A stretch of DNA of 64,000 nucleotides. Origin: Patagioenas fasciata. Its lineage: Eukaryota; Chordata; Aves; Columbiformes; Columbidae. A program made the translations under genes and the position numbers. The notes beneath the pieces were generated by a model. It worked only from the letters and a program-made list of their open reading frames with translations, was not told the DNA's origin and did not search any database. Positions 12,401 to 21,440 of this stretch are shown here, one piece after another. Each line of letters starts with the position of its first letter. The first letter of the stretch is position 1. The DNA is taken from the NCBI RefSeq assembly GCF_037038585.1, contig NC_092523.1:2423001-2487000 (forward strand), written 5' to 3'.

Positions 12401-13047
12401 GATCTTCAGGCGGGCCAAACCTTCCTCATAGGCAGCGTCCATCGTGGCCGGCGGCGCTGGGGCCGGCGTCACGGCTTTGCCCCGGGTGAAGATCTCCGTC
12501 AGCGGGATCTCGATCTCGTGGACATAACGGGGCGAGGGGGAGGAGGACGGGGCCGGCTCCAGCTCCTCGGCGGGGACGAGGTCGCAGGAGAAGCGTTGGT
12601 CCTTGCCTTGGAAGGAGGTGCTCTCAAAGTAGTCCCGCCGGGCAGCCGGCGTCAGCAAGCCCCCGTCGGCGGCCAAGGGGAAGACGGCAGCATCGCAGAT
12701 GCTGTTGGTCTTGGAGAGGACGTAGAGGGTCTCATAGGTGTGGTTGTACTCCAGGTGTGCCCGCAGCGAGGAGAGGCTGCGGAAACGCTTGTGCTCCCCG
12801 CAGCGCGGACACCGGTAGGGCAGGTCCAGCGAGGCCATCCCTCAGCTACGCGTCCCCGGCGCAGGGGAGCCGCACGGCCCTGGTCATGGCGTGGGACGGA
12901 TGGAGCGGTGGCACTTGGGATGGGCTGGGGAGCCCCGGGTGGTGGGGCCACAGCTCTGCTGGGGCATGGCGGGTGGAGAGACCTGGCGTGGAAGTGGGGG
13001 GTCCAGTAGTTCTGGGGGGGTGTGTCAGCATTGGCTGGTGCCAGGTG
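380..13047 (-). CDS. FBXO41: FBXO41, F-box only protein 41 (11 coding exons; last exon outside window)
   Basis: Substrate-recognition subunit of an SCF (SKP1-CUL1-F-box) ubiquitin ligase; the mammalian protein is neuronal and associated with the centrosome. Coding exons on the minus strand are 12838-12117, 8851-8641, 8325-8246, 7630-7320, 6946-6705, 5877-5762, 5159-5007, 3060-2965, 2023-1905, 1696-1538 and 495-380. All have AG/GT borders and consistent phases and sum to 2325 nt (775 aa). Order: N-terminal C2H2-like finger (C10, C13, H28, H33), proline-rich spacer, coiled coil about 135-285, low-complexity Ser/Gly linker, F-box about 468-512, then leucine-rich-repeat-like C-terminal half. Residues run nearly collinear with the human protein (875 aa by memory), but the low-complexity spacers are shorter. 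The conserved final exon (about 20 residues) is not in bases 1-379, so the gene is cut by the window edge. Identification is from recalled family sequence. Confidence 0.96.
951..1392 (-). mobile_element. CR1 LINE fragment in FBXO41 intron 10
   Basis: Starts with the reverse complement of the CR1 terminus (ATCATAGAATCA) and GCTTGGAAAAGACCCTCAAG; 5'-truncated. Confidence 0.93.
1538..1696 (-). CDS. FBXO41: FBXO41 coding exon 10 (residues 684-737)
   Basis: Acceptor CTTCCAG|CCCGAAAC; donor CAACA|GTGAGT. It encodes RNCMRLQVLELDHVAEINQE and continues to PVTPKALLHFN, a leucine-rich-repeat-like region. Confidence 0.96.
1905..2023 (-). CDS. FBXO41: FBXO41 coding exon 9 (residues 644-684)
   Basis: Acceptor CCCCAG|CCAGCAG; donor TCCTTAG|GTAAGC. 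It encodes QQPTRFSNRCLQMIGRCWPH, then LRALGIGGAGCGVQGLASL. The first base completes Cys. Confidence 0.96.
2024..2964 (-). other. FBXO41 intron 8
   Basis: Unique sequence; no repeat, RNA gene or further exon recognised. Confidence 0.6.
2965..3060 (-). CDS. FBXO41: FBXO41 coding exon 8 (residues 612-644)
   Basis: Acceptor ATTCCAG|GAGCTC; donor CCATG|GTAAGA. It encodes SSTDPVGHEVIWALGAGCRD, then IISLQVAPLHP, nearly identical to the mammalian segment. 96 bp. Confidence 0.96.
3061..5006 (-). other. FBXO41 intron 7
   Basis: About 1.9 kb of unique sequence. A short run of degenerate 'gaaggtgaggtt' copies at 3290-3355 is the only repeat seen. No additional exon fits the reading phase. Confidence 0.6.
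5007..5159 (-). CDS. FBXO41: FBXO41 coding exon 7 (residues 561-612)
   Basis: Acceptor TTGGCAG|GGGCTGC hugging the G run; donor TACCG|GTAAGG. It encodes GCLEAGLESLLKATGSNLLI, then LRISHCPNVLTDRSLWLASC, a leucine-rich-repeat-like segment. Confidence 0.96.
5248..5562 (-). mobile_element. CR1 LINE fragment in FBXO41 intron 6
   Basis: Reverse-complement CR1 3' end (ATCATAGAATCGTAGAATTA, then GGTTGGAAAAGACC), 5'-truncated. Confidence 0.93.
5762..5877 (-). CDS. FBXO41: FBXO41 coding exon 6 (residues 523-561)
   Basis: Acceptor CCCCAG|TTCCTGG; donor ACACG|GTGAGT. It encodes FLAMLSQWCTQMHSLTLQNL followed by a basic patch KPRQRGKKESKEDY. It begins in phase 0 and ends in phase 2, which fits both neighbours. 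Confidence 0.95.
5950..6125. repeat. CA/CACGTG-rich low-complexity tract in FBXO41 intron 5
   Basis: Degenerate ACACAC and CACGTGC-like copies, adjoining a CR1 terminus. Confidence 0.6.
6126..6545 (-). mobile_element. CR1 LINE fragment in FBXO41 intron 5
   Basis: Begins with an expanded AGAATAGAATAGAACAGAAT terminus, then GGGTTGGAAGGGACCTTCAA and the subfamily body CACCACCTCTCTGCCCAACC. Confidence 0.92.
6705..6946 (-). CDS. FBXO41: FBXO41 coding exon 5, F-box exon (residues 442-522)
   Basis: Acceptor CCCACAG|CCAGG; donor TCCAAG|GTATCG, phase 0. It carries the F-box: SPEILKMRAALFCIFTYLD, then TKTLLRAAEVCKDWKFVAR and HPAVWTRV, at about residues 468-512. This helix-rich motif binds SKP1. Confidence 0.97.
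6955..7245 (-). mobile_element. CR1 LINE fragment in FBXO41 intron 4
   Basis: A different CR1 subfamily: GGTTGAAGGGACCTCTGGAG, with GAGACTCCACAACCTCTCTG downstream. It ends within about 10 bp of exon 5. Confidence 0.9.
7320..7630 (-). CDS. FBXO41: FBXO41 coding exon 4 (residues 338-441)
   Basis: Acceptor GCCCAG|AGCCTCG with a poor pyrimidine tract; donor CTGACAG|GTGAGA. It encodes the Ser/Gly-rich linker with the conserved blocks SQSSGCYDSDS, LRRQAIQNW and STEGEEGDVSDVGSRTTESE, an acidic stretch likely to carry casein-kinase-type phosphosites (inference). Confidence 0.92.
7753..8213 (-). mobile_element. CR1 LINE fragment in FBXO41 intron 3
   Basis: AGAATCATAGAATCATTTGG then GGAAAAGCCCCTCAAG; near-identical to the copies at 951 and 24972. 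It ends about 33 bp from the 80-bp exon. Confidence 0.93.
8246..8325 (-). CDS. FBXO41: FBXO41 coding exon 3 (80 bp, residues 312-337)
   Basis: A small exon bounded by TTGCAG|AGAGATCGG and ACGGG|GTGAGT. It encodes RDRHPGPGVAVHGPYGVSNQ followed by RSSSSTG, matching the mammalian segment RMREHHVGPAVPNTYAVS...SSPSTG in spacing and in the terminal STG. It starts in phase 0 and leaves two bases (GG) that pair with the A of exon 4 to give Gly. Confidence 0.88.
8641..8851 (-). CDS. FBXO41: FBXO41 coding exon 2 (residues 241-311)
   Basis: Acceptor ATGCAG|GGAGGTG; the first G completes Q241. It continues the coiled coil (QIDQFLKETAAREANAK and following) and ends in phase 0 at CGACCG|GTACCT. That donor is weaker than the others, but it is the in-frame GT that joins to the next exon and restores similarity to the mammalian protein. 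Confidence 0.85.
9455..9950. repeat. CA-rich degenerate repeat
   Basis: CACACA, GCACACACGC and CACAAACC-like copies over about 500 bp. Long open frames on both strands here are low-complexity artefacts. Confidence 0.85.
9952..10215 (-). mobile_element. CR1 LINE fragment in FBXO41 intron 1
   Basis: CATAGAATCATAGAATCACA terminus with GTTGGAAACGACCCTCAAG; abuts the CA-rich tract. Confidence 0.93.
12117..12838 (-). CDS. FBXO41: FBXO41 coding exon 1 (residues 1-240)
   Basis: Begins at ATG 12838 in good context (G at -3, G at +4) and ends CAACA|GTGAGT, phase 2. It encodes the zinc-finger-like start MASLDLPYRCPRCGEHK, a proline-rich spacer and the first part of a long coiled coil (from about residue 135, rich in E, K, L, R). 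It is GC-rich and is the largest exon. Confidence 0.97.
12839..13047 (-). promoter_or_regulatory. FBXO41: FBXO41 5' leader part of the start-codon exon, with upstream ORFs
   Basis: A strong acceptor (pyrimidine tract then CTCTTCCAG|CACC) on the minus strand puts the 5' edge of this exon at 13047, leaving about 209 nt of leader before ATG 12838. The leader holds an upstream ORF of 61 codons starting at 13031 and stopping 7 nt before the main ATG. A second, of 27 codons, starts at 12967 in a good context (CCGCCATGC) and ends at 12884. They may lower translation of FBXO41; this is inferred from sequence alone. Confidence 0.55.
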
Positions 13048-13164
13048 CTGGAAGAGATAGCGGGGTTAGTGATACAGGGATGGCGGGTCCCCAAAAGTCT
13101 CTGCTTGGTCCTTCTTTGTCTCCCCTCTGCCTCCATCCCACCCTACCATGTTTCTCCCACTCAC

Positions 13165-13915
13165 GCACAACCCTTTGGAGGGTGCACAACACTCAAGAAG
13201 GCGCAAAACCCTTGGGAATATGCACAACCCTTGGGAAGATCCACAACCCCTGGAAAAGCACACCAACTTTTGGAAGCTCCACAACCTTTGGGAAGCTCCA
13301 CAACCCTTGGGAAGATCCACAACCCCTGGAAAAGCACACCAACTTTTGGAAGCTCCACAACCTTTGGGAAGCTCCACAACCTTTGGGAAGCTCCACAACC
13401 CTTGGGAAGATCCACAACCCCTGGAAAAGCACACCAACTTTTGGAAGCTCCACAACCTTTGGGAAGCTCCACAACTCTTGGGAAGATCCACAGCATTCGG
13501 AAATGTACACAAACCTTGTGAAGGTGTGCAACCTTTGGGAAGATCCGTAACCATTGTGAAGGTCGGCCACCCCTTGGGGAGGTGCACTATGCTTGGGAAG
13601 ACCCACAGCCTTCGGGAAGATCCATGACCCTTGGGAAGATCCGCGACCCTTGAGAAGATCCATAACCCTTGGGAGTGGGCACAGTCTTTGGGAACCTCCA
13701 CATTTAGGAAGATCCACAACGCTTGGAAAGGTGTGCAACCCTTGGGAAGATTCATGACCCTTGGGAAGATCCACAACCCTTGGGAAGATCCATAACCCTT
13801 AGGAATGGGCACAGTCCTTGGGAACCTCCACATTTAGGAAGATCCACAACCCTTGGAAAGGTGTGCAACCCTTGGGAAGATCCGCAACCCTTGGAAATGT
13901 GCGCAACCCCCACTT
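13165..13915. repeat. 19-bp minisatellite upstream of the FBXO41 start exon
   Basis: About 40 diverged copies of a 19-bp unit, TTGGGAAGATCCACAACCC. A variant block containing CCCTGGAAAAGCACACCAAC recurs at about 13241, 13317 and 13412, spacings of roughly 4 and 5 units, showing higher-order amplification. A longer segment around 13656-13748 is copied at about 13785-13880. It lies in the intron 5' of the start-codon exon. Periodic open frames on both strands follow from the repeat and are not genes. Confidence 0.92.
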
Positions 13916-15318
13916 GCAAAATCCTCCAAGATATCGGGGTGGGAAAAAACCCCCTCACCGTTGTGAAATGGGATAAAGCAGCAAAAATCCAGCTTGGGAA
14001 GTCACCGTGGTCTCCTCCAGTGTGGGAGGCACCAACACCCATCAGGGTGCATTTTTGTGGTGCTTTCACCCCAAAGCACCAACAGCACTCATGGGTGGGA
14101 GCATCTCTCACTCATCCGCCTTCAATATCTCACAAAGGTCTCTTCCCACCACCCCAAAATCCCTCTAAGATGCTTGCAGCCCATCACCACCAGTCTTGGT
14201 GAGCACCAAACCACCACCGAACCCTCCATGTGCTCGTCCCCCCCACAGCTCAGCACCCCTCCTTGGAGGGCAAAACCAGGCCATAAGATCTGAAAAACCA
14301 CTTTTTTAGGGAAAAATCAGTAAAGACAAGAAATCTATGCAGAAAAAAGATAAAAATAAGACGTGCTGGGAGGATTTCTGGAGCTGCCTGGCTGGGTTTT
14401 GGGGTCGTTACAAAATGCACCCCCGCATGTTAACCCCGCCTGGGTGAAACCTGGTGAACACAAAGCACGGCCGGCAACTTCGGTTCCTGCCGATGGGATG
14501 AGAAAGCGCTTTTCCACCGGAGGGACGGGGCCACAGCATCGTTGTCACCGATATCGCAGGCCTGGAGCCCTGCCCGCGTCTCCCGGGGTACCCAATCCGC
14601 CTCGCTCCGTATTTCCCAACCATAAATGACGGCAGGATCTGGCCCGGGGTGGGGGGGTGTCCGTATGCACATGCCACCCCATCCCTGTCCACCAGGTCCT
14701 ACCCTGACCACAAAACCTCTTCTCCCTCCTTAACATGATTTAAGGGAATTATTAGTGGAGTCATTACTACGGCTGATAAAACCCACAGGCATCCGGAGCC
14801 AGGAAACGCTCCCGGCTGCCGGGAGATTGCAGCAGCGGGTGAAATCCATCCCCACGCTGCTTCACCTGCCATTCATCATGGAGCCTTTCTTTGCTTTGTT
14901 TCATATTTTTCCTTCCCCTTGCCATCCCCAAATAAAACAAAATTGCCAGCAGGCAGCCCCATTAAAGAGGGATGGAGGGGGGATGGGGAAGGGGGGTGGC
15001 GGATGCTGCGGGGGGTGGGATGCTGCTGGTACCCGCTGGTCCCCATCGTCCCCGGTTGATGCTGCGTTGGGTGGGGGGCACGACGATGGGTGAGGGTGGC
15101 TGGGGATGAGGTGCAGGAGGTGGGTATGAAAAGCCACGGTGCATCCAGCCCCCCCGCCACCCCAGCATCTTCATCAAGGAGCAGCGGGTCCCTCCTCATC
15201 TCCTGGCAATGGCTTTGTCCCCGCTGTGTCCCCCCCTTGCTCCCTGGTGGCCCTGGGTGAGCAGCATCTTGGGGACAAGCCACCGCCACCCAGCACATCA
15301 TCCCGCTTCGCCCCGTAC
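13916..15318. other. Upstream FBXO41 region, partly GC-rich
   Basis: Probable 5' intron of FBXO41. Nothing gene-like is seen in 13916-14400; 14440-15320 is moderately CpG-rich. Confidence 0.4.
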
Positions 15319-15880
15319 CTGCTTCTCGCCGCCGACCTCCCGCGCTCGGCTCCTCTGGCCAGGGCAGCATCTCTCCCACGTCCTCACTGTCACCGTCCCC
15401 ACCGAGCGGAACGAAAGCGGGGGGCTCTGGCGGGTGGTGGATGGAGCACGTACACCCCGCTCCGGTGCACAAAGGAGGCGGGTGATCAGGGCTTTGTGGG
15501 GAAGCAGGGATGCTGGGCAGGAGGGATGCGGGCAGGAGCAGCGGGAAGCAGCCGGCTCCCCGCAGGCAGCACCTCCATGGCAGCCAGGCCCTAGGGATGG
15601 AGGGTGGTGGCTGCGGGAGGAGGAGGAGGAGGAGGAAGGAGGGGGGCTGAGGCTGAAGGCCCTGGTGGGAGGGTGAAGGCTGCTGAGCACCCTGGGGACG
15701 GCGGGTCCCTGGGGGGCTGTGCCTGGTAAAGGCAGCGGTGAGGGATGCAGGGAAGGAGGGAAGGAGGGATGGAGGGATGGATGGAGGGAGGGTGAGCGCT
15801 CGCAGCCGCCTCCTCCTCCTTTGCAGCCGGATCCTGGACTGTTTCTCTGCCGCTTTCCTCCCTCACAGCTCCCTCTGCCT
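15319..15880 (-). promoter_or_regulatory. FBXO41: Candidate FBXO41 promoter / first untranslated exon
   Basis: CpG-rich sequence with GGA-rich tracts (15618-15640, 15735-15795). A minus-strand donor GAAGCAG|GTACGG at 15319 could end a non-coding first exon that splices to the acceptor at 13047. No TATA box was found. The start site is not determined; this rests on base composition and one donor. Confidence 0.3.
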
Positions 15881-16064
15881 GTCTCCCCACGAACACAGCA
15901 GCGGGCTCTCGCCAGCCTTGCTGCTGTGCATCATCCTCTGCCCCCCAACCCCACCCTTAGACTCCTCAGGGAAGCCCCTGCCCCTGGTTTGGACCCAGCT
16001 GTGACCACCCCAGAGCATCCCCTTGGAGGGGGCAGCTGGTGTGGGGTGCAGGGAACCTGAGTAG

Positions 16065-16775
16065 CAACAACCCTGACTTGGTCCTGATCTAGTCCCTAAG
16101 CACCCTGGCTTGATCCCTGGTTTGGTCCTGATATAGCCCCTGAGCACCATGGCTTGGTCTGCATCTGGTCCCTTAATCCCTGGCTTGGTCCTGATTGAGT
16201 TCCTGAACATCTGATCTTGATCACTGGCTTGTTTCTGCTCCAGTCCTTGAGCACCCTGGCTTGATCCCCAGCTTGGTCCTGATCCAGTCTCTGATCATCT
16301 GGGCTTAATCCCTGATTTGATCCTGGTCCAGTCCCGAAGCACCCTGGCTTGGTCCTCAGCTGGTCCCCAAGTAGCCCAGCTTGGACCATGGCTTAATCCC
16401 TGTCTGGTCCCTGATCACCCTGGCCTAACCCCTTGTTTGGTCCCAATCTAATCCTAGAATTCCCTATCTTGGACCCCAGCTTGGTCCTGATCCAGTCTCT
16501 GAGCATCCCAGCTTGGTCCCTGGCTTGGTCCTGATTGAGTCCCCGAGCACTCAGGCTTAATCCTTGTCTTGGTCTTGATCCAATCCTCAAGCATCCTGGA
16601 TTGGTCCCCAGCTTGGTCCTGATCTGGTTTCTGATCACCCTGGCTTAATCCCTGGCTTGGTGTTGATCCAGTCCCTGAGCACCCCAGTTTGGTCCCAGGC
16701 TTAATCCCTACCTAGTCCCCAATCACCCTGGCTTAATCCCCTGTCTTGGTCCTGATCCAGTCCCCGCGCAACTCA
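16065..16775. repeat. Irregular minisatellite between FBXO41 and EGR4
   Basis: Tandem diverged copies built on TTGGTCCTGATCCAGTCCCT and CCCTGGCTTAATCCC, in irregular units of about 30-50 bp. On the minus strand they give a periodic frame rich in IRTKPG; this is a by-product of the repeat. Confidence 0.88.
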
Positions 16776-18314
16776 CCTTGGTCCCAGCACCAAAGGGATC
16801 CAGCACCGGCGTGTTTTCTTGTCTCTGACATGGAGGAAGATGACAGCGTTGGGACGAGGATGCTGCGGGCTTGGGGTGTGAATGGTTGCCCCCAGCCCTC
16901 ATTTTGGGGGCTCAGTCCCATCTCACCCCAGAAGCAGCTGGGTGGTGGGGGCCCTCCTCCCCCCCACTCTCCCTCAGCAGCCGAGGCTGAAGGCTCAAGC
17001 CTGGGTGCCTTTGCAGAGCTTCCAGGCTCAGTATCAAAAATAGATACACTTTGGGAGGGGTATTAATAAAAACCTCATGCATCATGCATGGGGGAAAGCT
17101 GGGCTGATAGTGCCCAGCGAGAGGTGATGTCCCGCTGAGAGGTGCTCAAAAGATGCTGTTTCCTGAGGAAACCTGGGTGCCGATGTCCTTATTAACCATA
17201 TCTGGGGGGTCCCCCGAGAGAAAAGGGTTTTACCTGGTGCTGGGGGTCATCTGCATCCCACGGAGTGGTCCTGGCCCAGGGTCAGGCTCTGGGACACATG
17301 GGATTTGGGCTGATAGGTGCCCACCGGAGGGGCACAAGCACCTTTGGGTGCTATCAGGGGTGTGAGTTCTTAGAAACAGGTCCAAGGGGACATTTAGGAT
17401 TTGAACCATCAGCCAGGTTTCCATCTGGATTTCTTCTCCCATCCCAGCCCATCCTGTCCCATCCCATCCCATCCCACACCACGTGGATTTTGCCAGGATG
17501 ATGGTACAACTGGGGTTTAACCCCAGGATGATGGTATAACTGGGGTTTAACCCCAGGATGCTCCTGCCCACATGGCAACAAAGGGCTGGGGGGACAACGA
17601 GGGGACCTGGGGAAGGTGACCTTCCCCCTCTGTAGCACAGTTAGGGGGCAATTGCTCCCTCTCCGAGGCTGATGGAGGGGACAAAAATCTGCTGGAGAGA
17701 GCAGATCTGCAGACACGCTCAGTGCCCCTTCCCTGCCTCAGTTTCCCCCTCTGCAAGATGAGGCAAATAAACCCCAAAAATGCCTGAGCACTGATGACGA
17801 TCACCAAGCCTCAAGCCAGGGACATGCCACCCCTCACACCTTCTCATCCTGATTAATTAAAACCAAAGACCAGCGTTCCCTGTTGGAGCAAGCATCTCCT
17901 GTTAGAAGGATGAGATTTTTGGGTGTATCTATTTTTTGGCCAATTTTTAGCTGCCAGAGGAGGGAGATTCTGCTACCAGTAGCGCCTTCCAGGCTGCGAA
18001 AATCTCCTCCTGAGATCCAAGTAGGGCAGATCCCGCCAGGGCTCAGCTCCATCGGAACAAACCTAAAGCCACAAACCTAAAGCCCCCTGAAAAAGGGGGA
18101 CCCACCAAGACCCTTCCTTCTGTCCCCAGGATGTGCCGATTTGGGGATGCTCGAGAGGAGGATCACCAACCCCCCCCTGCACTGATTGATTTTTCTCTCC
18201 CCGCTAATTGTTTAAGCGCATTTTTCCCCCATAGGAGTCAAAACCACAACAGAAATATCACCGGCGTCAGCTGCAGTATGGGATTGAAAAGCAAAGAGCA
18301 ACCCCAGCAACGTC
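16776..18314. other. Spacer between EGR4 3' end and FBXO41 upstream region
   Basis: No gene recognised. Contains a CATCC pentamer run (about 17440-17476) and a 30-bp direct duplication (17493-17552). Confidence 0.55.
17493..17552. repeat. 30-bp direct duplication
   Basis: Two adjacent copies differing by one base (17493-17522, 17523-17552). Each contains GGGGTTTAACCCC, an inverted repeat with 6-bp arms around one base. Confidence 0.85.
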
Positions 18315-18932
18315 TTTGATTAGCTCAAATTTTTAATTAGAAAAATAGAGACAATTCTATAATATTCCTGATAGATTCTTTTTACAAACAGGAAAATAAT
18401 AATAATTAATAATAATAATGACATCACCTTTCCAAAGGGAGCATTATGCATCGGTTGCCGGAGCCCGGCAGCATCTCCCTCCTTCGGAAGAAAGGGTCGG
18501 TGCAGCCGCAGCCCCCGACCAGTGCCGACCAGTAAACAACTGGTCAGGAGCTCCACAAAGTGCTGGCCGGGGAAATCCCGGTCAGGTCGCTACAAACACA
18601 ATGTCCATGGGTTTGGGTGTATAAAGCCCATTTTGGTGGTGGTTTCCTTCTGTACATGTGGGTTTTTTTCCCTCTCCATGGCACAGGAGCTACAAAAACG
18701 GCTCAGTCCCTGCGGTTTGGAGCCGGCCGGAGATGCCACATCCCACCGCCGCAGCCAGCGGTCCAGCGCATCGTCTCTGCCTCCCCACGTGCTCTTCTCC
18801 TCCCCGGCCCAGCCCGATCTGCCCTTGTCTTCTCCAGGGCCACCCCAGGAGGACATTCCCACCCCGGCTCTCCCGTGAGATGCTCGGGGGCAACCTCGGG
18901 AAACACCATCTCCCAGCGCTCAGCTTGGGCTT
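18315..18932 (-). promoter_or_regulatory. EGR4: EGR4 3' UTR with AU-rich element and ATTAAA signal
   Basis: About 600 nt after the stop. The minus strand has an AU-rich run (TTATTATTATT copies, 18392-18418) and then ATTAAA at 18337-18332, a common poly(A) signal variant. AU-rich 3' UTRs are usual for short-lived immediate-early mRNAs. Cleavage site position is inferred. Confidence 0.6.
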
Positions 18933-20683
<1,751 letters not shown>

Positions 20684-21165
20684 CTTCCCTGGAGCTGAGG
20701 GGGTTCGGGCTGGAGTGAGCCGGGGGGTGCTCCGGGGAGTGCTGGGGGATGCTCAGGGAGAACGGGGAATGCTCCGGGTAGAACCGACGATGCTCCAGGT
20801 AGAGCCGGGGATGCTCCAGGTAGAGCCGGGGATGCTCCGGGAGAACCGAGGATGCTCCGGGTAAAACCGGGGATGTTCCAGGTAGAGCCCGGGGATGCTC
20901 CGGGTAGAGCCCGGGGGTGCTCCGGGGTGCTTGGAGTGATCCAGGGGATGCTCCGGTGTGTCGGGGCTGATTCGGGGGATGCTCGGGGTACGTGCCAGGG
21001 ACCGTTTGTGGGGTGCTCGGGGGTGCTTGGGGCAATGCGGGGGGTGCTCAGGCTGGGTGCCGGGAGCGATGCGGGGGGTGCTGTGCCCCGGGGTGGGGGT
21101 CGGGGTGCAGGCGGGGTGCAGGCAGGGGCAGGCAGCAGCAGCAGCAGCAGCCCCGTACACAACAC
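20684..21165 (-). promoter_or_regulatory. EGR4: EGR4 5' UTR (inferred)
   Basis: Sequence between the TATA box and the start codon. It contains a 21-bp minisatellite and a GCT-repeat (21133-21152 region). Two minus-strand frames stay open through the repeat, but no ATG starts them downstream of the predicted start site. Confidence 0.55.
20715..20945. repeat. 21-bp minisatellite in the EGR4 5' UTR
   Basis: About ten diverged copies of GGGGATGCTCCGGGTAGAGCC on the plus strand, with decayed copies continuing toward 21075. The unit length is a multiple of three, so frames through it stay open. Confidence 0.9.
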
Positions 21166-21190
21166 CCGGTTCTCCCTCCCCGCCGCCCCC

Positions 21191-21196
21191 TTTATA
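21191..21196 (-). promoter_or_regulatory. EGR4: EGR4 TATA box
   Basis: TATAAA on the minus strand (context GGCTATAAAGG), placing transcription start near 21165, about 480 nt before the ATG. Confidence 0.7.
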
Positions 21197-21260
21197 GCCG
21201 GAGCGGGGCTGCTCCGACCTTCCGCCGCAGCCATTTCTGGAGTCCCCAGTGAGGCTGCCG

Positions 21261-21333
21261 TGACGTAAATGCCCATATATGGACACAGGATGTAGGGAAG
21301 GGAGTCCCAATAAGGAAATCTCTCCCGTGACGT
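21261..21333 (-). promoter_or_regulatory. EGR4: EGR4 induction module: CRE, CArG/SRE, Ets site, second CRE
   Basis: A perfect CArG box CCATATATGG (21273-21282) sits beside an Ets-type ACAGGATGT (21285-21293), the arrangement of serum response elements bound by SRF with ternary complex factors. It is flanked by CRE TGACGTAA (21261-21268) and a CRE core TGACGT (21328-21333). CCCAATAAGG (21306-21315) is a CArG with one mismatch. All lie about 70-140 bp upstream of the TATA box, as in EGR1 and FOS promoters. Confidence 0.82.
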
Positions 21334-21335
21334 GC

Positions 21336-21440
21336 TGCCCCCTCCCTCCCCCTCCCCCTCCCTTCCCCTCCCCCTTTTCTCTACCTCTCTCTTTTTAAAA
21401 ATTTTTTAATTTTTTTCCCCCTTCCATCTCTCTCTTTTTT
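21336..21440. repeat. Polypyrimidine tract upstream of EGR4
   Basis: Almost uninterrupted C/T (purines on the EGR4 coding strand), CCCCTCCC-rich then T-rich. It could form triplex DNA or bind C/G-rich factors such as SP1; this is inference. Confidence 0.75.

Noticed and set aside
13066-13833. Long open frames on both strands with periodic LPKGCG / NPWEDPQP-like repeats
   Set aside because: They are translations of the 19-bp minisatellite; the same repeat opens several frames at once and there is no splice or start logic.
13165-13915. Regular short repeats that might suggest a CRISPR array
   Set aside because: Units are contiguous with no unique spacers and the context is a vertebrate genome.
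14876-15472. 198-codon minus frame in GC-rich DNA
   Set aside because: Proline/glycine-rich composition expected of CpG-rich sequence; no family similarity; likely non-coding leader or intron of FBXO41.
16096-16638. Minus frames rich in IRTKPG
   Set aside because: Product of the irregular minisatellite, not a collagen-like or other gene.
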